Below are positions 43,993 through 52,453 of a stretch of 64,000 bases of DNA, one piece after another. Numbering within the stretch: position 1 is the first letter of the stretch; each line of letters begins with the position of its first letter. The notes under the pieces were generated by a model. That model was given only the letters and a program-made list of their open reading frames with translations, did not search any database and was not told where the DNA came from. The position numbers and the translations under genes are program-made. The DNA is from Platycnemis pennipes (taxonomy: Eukaryota; Arthropoda; Insecta; Odonata; Platycnemididae): positions 132,289,926 through 132,353,925 of the forward strand of contig OW121854.1 of assembly GCA_933228895.1 (NCBI GenBank), given 5' to 3'.

Positions 43993-46815
43993 ATGACTAG
44001 AGCTCTCCCTTGTAGCCTTAATAACAGTCGAGGTGAAAATATTTCCGTTGCGGTAGTTAATTGCCGAAGTCTTAAAAACAAGATACCTGAGTTCCATCAC
44101 CTTATTCATACTACTGATGCAGATGTAATTATAGGAACTGAAAGTTGGCTGACAGATGACATTCCTGACTCAGAAATATTCCCCAAATCTTTTAAAATAT
44201 ATAGAAAAGATAGACATAACAGAGCAGGTGGTGGTGTTTTCATTGCAGTCAAGAACTCAATCATTAGCAAAGCAGTAATATTTCCCGACAGCCCCTTAGA
44301 ATGTGTTTGGTGTTCATTAACTTGCCCTAAATCCAGATCAATATCTGTCTGCGCCTTCTATAGGCCCCCAAACACTGATGTTGAGTCATTATTGGAACTG
44401 GGAAACCAGATAAATACTATAACGTCCCGTAACAACGAACGTAATATAATAATAGGTGGAGATTTCAATGCACCATCAATAGACTGGAGAACATACTGCT
44501 TCAAAGCTGGAGGAAGGGACAAAGACATTTGTGAGACTCTATTAGATGTTTTCTCCAATAACTCCCTGACACAATTAGCTACAGCACCTAATAGAGGGGA
44601 CAACACTCTTGATTTACTGGCAACCAATATCCCACAACATGTGACAATGATTGACACGGTTGATGGAATCAGTGACCACAGAGTTATAACTGCAAAACTC
44701 TCGCTATCTTTAGATAAAAATTTTAAACAAAAAAGAAAGTTTTACATTTTTAAAAGAGCAGACTTTGCTAACTTTAAAATTTATTTAAGAGATTCCTTAT
44801 CGGATTTCAAAAAGTCTTCCATAAAGGTATGTACCAACGATTCATGGAAGTCGTTCATTAATATCATGCGCTCTGGGATCAACAGATTTATCCCTTGTAA
44901 ATTCAAAAAAGAAAGCACTGAGCCTAGGTGGTACAATGCCGAAGTGAGAAAATCCCTGAGACGGCAGCGAATATGTCATGCTAAAATGAAAAAAATTAGT
45001 AAACATATGCCCACTGATGAGCGTAATGTAATTATTGAAAATTATAAAATTTCAAAATCCACTGCAAAGTCAGCCCTTAGTAATGCATTTGCAGAATTCA
45101 AAAGAAAAACACTTGGGGAACAATTGAAAGAAAATCCAAAAGTCTTCTGGTCGTACGTAAGGGAAGTGCAAGGCCATAAGTCTGCCGTCCATTCACTTAA
45201 AAATGATAGAGGTGAAATGACCACAAACACACTCGACAAAGTTAACTTGCTAAATTCCTTCTTCCAAACCGTTTTTAACCCACCTTCCGGGGATTCAACT
45301 GTCGTGTTACCTGACCTCTTTCAGCGGTTGATGCAACCAATTGACATTTCCTGTAATGGTATTGAAAAATTACTTAAAGATATAAGGCCCAACAAATCTC
45401 CTGGCCCTGATCAAATTCCCTCCCGCGTGTATAGAGAGTTAGCATCCGAAATTTCCCCCTACCTTGAAGTAGTATTTAATAAATCCCTGACCGAACACGT
45501 CGTACCGATGGACTGGAAAGCAGCCGATGTAACACCCATTTTTAAAAGTGGCGATAGGGAGCAGCCATCTAACTACAGACCTATATCCCTCACATCCATT
45601 TCATGCAAGGTCCTAGAACATATAATTGTCAGTTCAGTCATGGGACACCTAGATAGCCAGAATTTATTGTCCAATGTCCAGCATGGCTTCCGAAAGAGCA
45701 GATCGTGTGAAACCCAACTTGCTCTCTTTTCCCACGATATTTTAGTTTCTGGCGAAAATAATATTCCAGTGGATGCTATATTTCTCGACTTCAAGAAGGC
45801 TTTTGACAAGGTTTCTCACAGCAAACTAATTTTGAAGTTAAAATCTTATGGGTTAGACAGTAACATTATATCATGGATTAATGATTTTCTGCATGATCGG
45901 GTTCAAAGGGTTGTTTTGGACGGTGTTTCCTCACCGGCAATTAAAGTCACTTCCGGTGTCCCACAAGGTAGTGTGATAGGTCCACTCCTATTCCTTTTGT
46001 ATATTAATGATATCCAAAAGGTGGTAAAAAGTAAGCTTCGTCTATTTGCCGATGACGCAGTAGTGTACAGGGAAATTCTATGCCCGAACGATAAAGAATA
46101 TTTAAATATTGACCTACAAGCAATTGAAACTTGGTGTGATACATGGCAGTTAGAATTAAACTTTAAGAAATGTCTTGTAATGAATTTTTGGAAAAAGAAT
46201 AGCTCTCCTCCTACCACTTACAAAATAAGTAATAATGAATTAACAAACGTGGAATCCATTAAATATCTTGGAATAAGACTGACAAATGATCTTTCCTGGG
46301 GTAAACACATTCGTGAAATAATAGGTCAAGCGAATCGCAAACTGGGTTTCATTAAAAGAGTATTGGGTAAATGTGACGATCATGTACGAGAAATCAGCTA
46401 CTTTTCCCTTGTTAGACCTCATTTGGAATATGCTGCCAGTGTATGGGATCCCTACGAAATCGGTCTAAGTAATGAACTTGAACGTGTGCAGCGAAGATCG
46501 GCAAGATTTGTAAAGGGACGATACGATAATTATATTAGCGTAACCAGTCTATTAAATGAATTGAAATGGGAATCATTGTCAGATCGCAGGTTGAAATTTA
46601 GACTTAATCTCTTCCACAAATTCCAAGGCAACATTTTCAGTGATGATGTTAAAAATATTTTACGAACCCCAACTTACTATGGCAGACTGGACCATAATCA
46701 TAAAGTTAGAGAAATTGATTGCCGAACTGACCGATTCAAAATGTCCTTTTTCCCTCGCACAATAAGAGATACGAATAACGGTAAATATGTCCTATCGGAG
46801 AGTAGCAATGAATAG
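43993..46815 (+). CDS. CR1 ORF2 polyprotein: endonuclease and reverse transcriptase
   Basis: 940 residues from the ATG at 43993 (no stop back to 43861). Residues 20-240 are an APE-type endonuclease: VVNCRSLKNK (Asn23), GTESWL (Glu50), GGDFNAPSIDW (Asp157, Asn159) and GISDHRV (Ser227-Asp228-His229). Residues about 460-760 are the reverse transcriptase: NKSPGPDQIPSR, NYRPISLTSISCKVLE, FLDFKKAFDKVSH (Asp599), SGVPQGSVIGPLLFLLYIND and FADDAVVY (Asp687, Asp688). The C-terminal region includes YLGIRLTNDLSWGKHIRE and EYAASVWDPYEIGL. All catalytic residues I know for the two enzymes are present. The protein nicks target DNA and copies the element RNA from the nick. Length is normal for CR1 ORF2. This is the only complete ORF2 in the window. 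Confidence 0.95.
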   Translation: MTRALPCSLNNSRGENISVAVVNCRSLKNKIPEFHHLIHTTDADVIIGTESWLTDDIPDSEIFPKSFKIYRKDRHNRAGGGVFIAVKNSIISKAVIFPDSPLECVWCSLTCPKSRSISVCAFYRPPNTDVESLLELGNQINTITSRNNERNIIIGGDFNAPSIDWRTYCFKAGGRDKDICETLLDVFSNNSLTQLATAPNRGDNTLDLLATNIPQHVTMIDTVDGISDHRVITAKLSLSLDKNFKQKRKFYIFKRADFANFKIYLRDSLSDFKKSSIKVCTNDSWKSFINIMRSGINRFIPCKFKKESTEPRWYNAEVRKSLRRQRICHAKMKKISKHMPTDERNVIIENYKISKSTAKSALSNAFAEFKRKTLGEQLKENPKVFWSYVREVQGHKSAVHSLKNDRGEMTTNTLDKVNLLNSFFQTVFNPPSGDSTVVLPDLFQRLMQPIDISCNGIEKLLKDIRPNKSPGPDQIPSRVYRELASEISPYLEVVFNKSLTEHVVPMDWKAADVTPIFKSGDREQPSNYRPISLTSISCKVLEHIIVSSVMGHLDSQNLLSNVQHGFRKSRSCETQLALFSHDILVSGENNIPVDAIFLDFKKAFDKVSHSKLILKLKSYGLDSNIISWINDFLHDRVQRVVLDGVSSPAIKVTSGVPQGSVIGPLLFLLYINDIQKVVKSKLRLFADDAVVYREILCPNDKEYLNIDLQAIETWCDTWQLELNFKKCLVMNFWKKNSSPPTTYKISNNELTNVESIKYLGIRLTNDLSWGKHIREIIGQANRKLGFIKRVLGKCDDHVREISYFSLVRPHLEYAASVWDPYEIGLSNELERVQRRSARFVKGRYDNYISVTSLLNELKWESLSDRRLKFRLNLFHKFQGNIFSDDVKNILRTPTYYGRLDHNHKVREIDCRTDRFKMSFFPRTIRDTNNGKYVLSESSNE

Positions 46816-47034
46816 CATTGGTAGCTGCATGTTGGTATGAGTACTTAAAGCTAACCCTACTAACAGAATGTTTTTGCATGTTTTCTTTGCAATTTCTATC
46901 TTTTTTAAATAGTGTAGTTCTGACTACTATATTAATACTATTCCTTTTTTATGCATGATATGTAGTGCATGTTTGGTGAGCAATCACCCCCTGCCACACG
47001 CCCTTGTGGTGGCTTGCAGGGTATTATGTAGATG
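46816..47034 (+). other. CR1-A 3' UTR and tail
   Basis: Includes the conserved end with GCACCCCCTGCCACACGCCC-like sequence, TTGTGGTGGCTTGCAGGGTA and TTATGTAGATG. In CR1 elements the 3' end is recognised by the element's reverse transcriptase. The tail has only about one GTAGAT unit instead of several. Confidence 0.85.
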
Positions 47035-47051
47035 AAATTACTGGCGCAAAC

Positions 47052-48487
47052 AGAGAGCAAGTTGAGTTTCACATGATCTGCTCTTTCGGAAGCCATGCTG
47101 GACATTGGACAATAAATTCTGGCTATCTAGGTGTCCCATGACTGAACTGACAATTATATGTTCTAGGACCTTGCATGAAATGGATGTGAGGGATATAGGT
47201 CTGTAGTTATATGGTTGCTCCCTATCACCACTTTTAAAAATGGGTGTTACATCGGCTGCTTTCCAGTCCATCGGTACGACGTGTTCAGTGAGGGATTTAT
47301 TAAATACTATTTCAAGGTAGGGGGAAATTTCGGAGGCAAACTCTCTATATACGCGGGAGGGAATTTGATCAGGGCCAGGAGATTTGTTGGGGCTTATATC
47401 TTTAAGTAACTTTTCAATACCATTACAGGAAATTTCTATTGTTAGCATCAGCCGCTGATAGAGGTCAGGTAAGACGACAGTTGAATCGCCGGAAGATGGG
47501 TTAAAAACGGTTTGGAAGAAGGAATTTAGCAAGTTAACTTTGTCGAGAGTGTTTGTGGCCATTTCCCCCTTATCATATTTAAGTGAATGGACGGCAGACT
47601 TATGGCCTTGCAATTCCCTTACGTACGACCAGAAGACTTTTGGATTTTCTTTCAATTGTTCCCCAAGTGTTTTTCTTTTGAAATCTGCAAATGCATCGCT
47701 AAGGGCTGTCTTTGCAGTGGATTTTGAAATTTTATAATTTTCAATTATTACGTTACGCTCATCAGTGGGCATATATTTACTTGGTAAGTTGTATTCTAGA
47801 CCTCTTTCTTATAAATAATATTGATGATTTTGAAGTTAAAATTTGTTAAAAATTATATTGTTAAGCATTTTTGGCACTGTAAATATTCTTTTGGATCATG
47901 TTATATTATTATTGTTATGTTTTTGGTGGCTCATCCCACATATAGCCCTGAAGAAGGAAAAATATATTTTCCGAAACGTCGGCAAAAGTTGAATAATTTT
48001 CATTTTTAACGAAAGACCTAAACTCCTGAAAAACCATCAATATTACATATATTTACTAATTCTTTTCATTTTAGCATGACATATTCGCTGCCGTCTCAGG
48101 GATTTTCTCACTTCGGCTTTGTACCACCTAGGTTCAGTGCTTTCTTTTTTGAATTTACTAGGGATATATCTATTGATCCCAGAACGCATGATATTAATGA
48201 ACCACTTCCATGAATCGTTGGTACATACGTTTATGGAAGACTTTTTGAAAGCCGATAAGGAATCTCTTAAATAAATTTTGAAGTTAGCAAAGTCTGCTCT
48301 TTTAAAATGAAAATCTTTCTTTTTTGTTTAAAATTTTTATCTAAAGATAGTGAGAATTTTGCAGTTATAACTCTGTGGTCACTGATTCCATCAACCGTGT
48401 CAATCATTGTCACATGTTGTGGAATGTTGGTTGCCAGTAAATTAAGAGTGTTATCTCCTCTATTAGGTGCGCTATTATTCTATATTA
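47052..48487 (-). pseudogene. Older CR1-A copy, 5' half
   Basis: Right half of the antisense copy interrupted at 40634/47052. On the minus strand it starts in the end of the endonuclease domain near 48487 (NTLNLLATNIPQHVTMIDTV and GISDH equivalents at 48460-48360). It then passes the linker (TEPRWYKAEVRKSLRRQR, 48140-48080) and the early RT region (47772-47041) with NKSPGPDQIPSRVYREFASE, ending at RSCETQLAL. A 265-bp foreign piece interrupts it at 47782-48046. The 5' endonuclease part beyond 48487 is missing, so the original insertion was 5'-truncated. Confidence 0.9.
47771..48057. mobile_element. 265-bp insertion with hammerhead-like core
   Basis: An insert (47782-48046) flanked by the perfect 11-bp repeat ATATATTTACT (47771-47781 and 48047-48057), interrupting a CR1 copy whose sequence is continuous without it. 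Inside, CTGAAGA (47948-47954), a 6-bp stem GGAAAA...TTTTCC (47956-47972) and GAAACGTCGG (47973-47982) match the order of the conserved hammerhead ribozyme core. Penelope-like elements are known to carry such motifs. One extra A separates CTGAAGA from the stem, and I could not place stem III or the cleavage site, so activity is unproven. No coding sequence; probably a short non-autonomous or truncated element. Confidence 0.65.
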
Positions 48488-48519
48488 CGAAGATAGAAAT
48501 TATATTTCATCATCTGTCG

Positions 48520-49190
48520 GTTCCACGATGAATATCAGTACTTAAATGTTCATGGTCTAGTCTATCAGAGTAATTCTGTTTTCGCAAAATGAATTTTACG
48601 TCATCAGTGAAAATATTGCCTTGGAACTTGGTCAAGAGATTGAGCCTAAGTTTCATCCTACCTAGGTCTGACAATAATTCCCATTTTAATTCATTTAATA
48701 GACTGGTTACGCTAATAAGGTTATCGTATCTTCCCTTTACAAATCTTGCCGATCTTCGCTGCACACCTTCAAGTTCATCATTTAGGCCTATTTCGTAGGG
48801 ATCCCATACACTGGCAGCGTATTCCAAATGAGGTCTAACAAGGGAAAAGTGATTTCCCGTACACGATCGTCACATTTGCCCAGTACTCTTTTGACGAACC
48901 GAGTTTACGATTCGTTGACCGATTCATTATTTCACGATTCGTTATTTCACGTGTGTGATTACCCAAAGAAACATCATTTGTCAATCTTATGCCAAATAAT
49001 TTAATGAATTCCTCGTTTTTTAATTATTTTTTAATATAGTAAAGGGTAGGAGGAGAAATATTCTTTTTCCAAAAAAATCGTTGCTCGTATTTTTTCAAAT
49101 TTAATTCCAAATGCCTTGCATCATACCAGTTTTCAGTTCCTTCCAGGATCCTTTAATCATCCAAAGATTCTTTATCGTTCGGGCTTGTAT
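48520..49190 (-). pseudogene. CR1-A ORF2 C-terminal fragment
   Basis: The minus strand reads EYAASVWDPYEIGLNDELEG and then VQRRSARFVKGRYDN (48827-48720), with the KRLGKCDDRVR-like and KKNISPPT-like parts up to 49190. The YLG segment is damaged, and part of a TRNNESV-like region appears duplicated at 48915-48950 (ACGATTCGTT repeated). Truncated at both ends; it lacks the conserved 3' tail. Confidence 0.8.
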
Positions 49191-50633
49191 CCCTGCGCAC
49201 CACTGAGACGCAGGCAAATAGACGACACTCACCTTTCCCCACGTCATTAATTGCGAACAGTCGTCGTGAGACCTCGTCCTGTGCTGGAGAAAGGCCTCGG
49301 AGGACATTTCTCCTGGAGGAACATCTTCGAAAAGCCTTCGACGAAAGTGATATATGCCCTTTGGCCTTTGGCAATGCCCCGCGCTCTTTGTGCGTCATTT
49401 TCAGAGCCGTGTTTTGCCACTTCTCTGCCTTATCGACGAAGCGACCACGCCGCCGCAAGTGCCGCGTGCCAATGAACCACGCTAGATAGAGAGAGAATCC
49501 TCGCCCAGATTGGCGGTGCCTCGTTCATTGACTCACTCATGGATGTTCTCCCTCTTAAGTTCGCCAGTGTCGCTGAGAAAGTGTCAGTTCAAAGGCATTT
49601 CTCCGCACGCCCTTGACAGTATTTCCTTGCCACAGATTGGTTAGTAATGTTAAAACTACTCTCACGAGATACCTCTGTCCCTCTGCTGCTCCGTCGGATG
49701 ACTGACAGTGTGGCAAAAAGGCCAATACATACACAGCACGTTTCACTCTCCCAACCATGTACTACATACACATGTCAACAGTGAAAGCCCTATAAATAAG
49801 CCGGTAAGTAATTATGCAACACCTTTGATTCAGATTTCTTTCGTGACGTAAAAGAGGTGTGTTGTCCCATGTAGCAGGCCTGTATATCGAGACGGCCTTG
49901 CTAGATATCAAAACTACGCGAGTGCCAATACTTCCCGACATTAAATGTGAGACAACTGTTTAGCATTAGTCTGAGCTGAAAAGAAAATTATTAATTGAAA
50001 AGCTCAACCTCCTACGAAAAGTAGACAAAAATCCACGTATGAAGCGTGTTGAAAAAGCGACAAAAATTGAAGTTCTATGCCTTGGATACTGAGGTACTCG
50101 AGATCGTCACACTAAACGCCGTTTATCCACGTCGTTCGGCGTTCCCGCCTTAGCTCTCGACTCGTTTTCAAAAATATCAAATTCACATAAAGTATTGCGA
50201 CATGGTCAAGTGTTATGGCGTTAACAGATTCTCATTACAAATTTTAAATTGAAGACGAAAAGGTGTTCGCGTGCTTCTATTGTTGCATACTTACGGAGAA
50301 AACCCGGTGTCGTAAATTTGCTAGAAGAACTTAAACGAATATAAGTAAATCATTTGAAACTCAAAGGACATCATGAACAAATTGCAATTCATATTCTATC
50401 GTAATTCCCTTTCATCTGTTCATCTTCACATTGTTGTGACAACCGCCAAAGTGACGCTGCCCTCAGCGATTCGAAAAAATTGCGCAATTTTTCATCCTCA
50501 CTGCAAAGAGAAGCCACGAAAGTGATTATTAAAAAAAAATCCTACCAGCATTAAACGATAGACGGAATAATCTACACGCTGATATGCTGTGAATGAATCT
50601 AACTTCTTCCAATAGCAGAAATTCCACAGAGAA
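49191..50633. other. Unassigned spacer
   Basis: No supported gene. Mixed G+C near 49200-49560, AT-rich after 49800. Confidence 0.4.
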
Positions 50634-50643
50634 AAAAAATGAT

Positions 50644-50721
50644 TCGCCTTGAACAGGATTCAAACCCGGACCCCCTGATTTCCGGCCCCGGGTGCTTTAA
50701 CCAGTTAAGCTACCGAGGCGA
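50644..50721 (-). tRNA. tRNA-like sequence or SINE head
   Basis: The minus strand has an acceptor-like pair TCGCCT/AGGCGA at its two ends. It has an A box TAGCTTAACTGG, a B box GGTTTGAATCC and, just after the 3' end, a run of eight T (about 50632-50639) as a Pol III terminator. The anticodon arm pairs poorly (CCCGG against CAGGG with an oversized loop), so the anticodon is not certain. It may be a tRNA pseudogene or the head of a SINE rather than a working tRNA. Confidence 0.5.
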
Positions 50722-50950
50722 CATTTCTCCCTGTGGAGGGGCCTTGAAGGAACTAGATGTTGTCGCGGACAGTTCGTGAACCTTCAATTTGTGATCACTT
50801 CTTTCGTTTTTGAGACATAAATCCTTCAACTTGATCCTTTTCGCGTGGACTGTATGTAAACAACGTGGTTTTTGGTCATTATCGCCGTAATTAATCACTG
50901 AGTGCCCACCAACGTAAGGTATCTCGTACGTATTATCTGGTGAGGTGTAA

Positions 50951-51939
50951 CATCTACATCTGCACGATACCCTGCAAGCCACCGAGAGGGTGTGTGGCAG
51001 GGGGTGAAGATCACCAAGCATGCACTACTAACTTGCAAACAAGCAACTTTAGTGTCTCATGCAACTAGATTGTTATATAAAGGACTAATAAATTGCATCA
51101 TGCACTACAGACTACTCTAAAGTATTTCCCCTACCTATCCCTTTGCTATGCTGCCTATTCTGTTCTCTTATAGTACGGGGGAAAAATGCCATTTTGAATC
51201 CATCGGTACGACAATCTATCTCTCTAATCTTATTCATCTGGTCGAATCTAGCATAATACACTGGTTTTCTTAATATGTGCCTAACATCTTCAGTAAAGCT
51301 ATCCGATAGAAATTTCTCTAATAGATTTAATCTGAACTTTAACCTACGCTCTGATAATGATTCCCACCCTAATTCTTTTATTAATTCTGATACACTACTC
51401 AACCTATCGTAACACCTTTTGACGAACCTAGCTGCTCTACGCTGCACAATGTCTAGTTCTCTCATCAAACCTAATTCATTAGGATCCCATACACTGGCTG
51501 CATACTCAAGGTGGGGCCTAACTAGTGAAAAGTAGCATCGCTCTTTTGTCTTCTCACCACATTTCCCAAGTACTCTTTTTATAAATCCTAGCTTTCTCTT
51601 CGCTCGGCCGCATATTTCCCAGATGTGTCTTCCCCACGATAAATCCTTGGTGATTGTTACACCTAAATATCTTATGGTTTCAACGTTTTCGATCTTCGTG
51701 TTACTAATATTATAACATCGCTCTATCGAATAATTCCTCCTCCAAAAATTGATAGCTTCACACTTTTTAAGGTTAAGTTCTAACTGCCATTTGTCGCACC
51801 ACTCTCGAATTGCATCTAACTTCTTGCTAAGTGATTTCCTGTATTCTTCTTTTGATATACCCCTATATACTACCGCATCGTCTGCAAAAAGTCTAAGCTT
51901 ACTACTAACTACGGTACCCAAATCGTTCACGTATAAAAG
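50951..51939 (-). pseudogene. CR1 subfamily B ORF2 3' fragment
   Basis: Antisense copy starting with the (CATCTA)n tail at 50951 and ending, 5'-truncated, near 51939 in the YINDLGTVV block. From 51939 to 51112 the minus-strand frame is open: FADDAVVYRGIS, KWQLELNLKKCEAINFW, RYLGVTITKDLSWGRHIW, HLEYAASVWDPNELGLM and FFPRTIREQNRQ. The same open frame runs on upstream to 52266, but those ~105 residues are flanking DNA, not CR1. Little decay, so a fairly young insertion. Confidence 0.85.
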
Positions 51940-52440
51940 TATGATAAAAAAAGATGTAACAATTGTAAATGAAACTTTGTTGCAATGAATGAACAACGGA
52001 TAACTCCACGGCCCAATTATATGCCCCCCCCCCCACTGACAATAAGTTATGCAACTCCCCCTTCCCCCCGCTTTTACAGATGTTTCAAGGTGTTTCCCCC
52101 CCCCCCACGTTTCGGGGTGTTGTTGGTGCTCGAGATGAATTGCTGTGAATATCGCCGAACGATGGACGAGTAGACGGATGAGAAGTAGATTGAAGTACCG
52201 CCATACTAATCGTTGAATTGATCGCAGGGGGATGTGGGGAAAACATGGAGACGGAAATGGTTTCATTCTCTCGGCTATGCGATTTCGATAGAAACATTAG
52301 CAACTTATCTCTTCTTTCTTTTCGCCTAATTTCACTTAATGGGACCCAGTTCGGGAAAGAGGAAGTCACATGAATAGCGGAGTCGGCGACGTTCCATGAA
52401 CTTCGACACGTGAAATGCCTAGGCAGTCGACAGCCGCCAT
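51940..52440. other. Spacer with poly-C runs
   Basis: Two C runs (about 52024-52034 and 52097-52107) and no other supported feature. Confidence 0.5.
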
Positions 52441-52453
52441 ATAATAGAGCTCT

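Larger units (their letters stand above)
40635..47051 (+). mobile_element. Complete CR1 subfamily A retrotransposon
   Basis: A 6.4-kb sense element inserted in an older antisense CR1 copy. The host copy reads ...AAAAGAGAG on the left (40626-40634) and AGAGAGCAAG on the right (47052-47061), so the target duplication is AGAGAG (40629-40634 and 47052-47057). The element has a 2.28-kb leader, ORF1 (42917-43882), ORF2 (43993-46815) and a 3' UTR that ends GTATTATGTAGATG at 47034. Seventeen extra bases (47035-47051) precede the right duplication. Both ORFs are uninterrupted, so the copy could be active or recently active. Confidence 0.9.

Noticed and set aside
50951..51960. GAGGTGTAA / AAGATGTAA as a target duplication of the antisense CR1-B copy
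   Set aside because: Only 7 of 9 match and the right repeat is about 11 bp beyond the truncation point. Not convincing.
51940..52266. An open frame continuing the CR1-B RT fragment upstream for about 105 residues (minus strand)
   Set aside because: The residues have no CR1 similarity and begin exactly where the element is truncated. This is flanking DNA that happens to be open.
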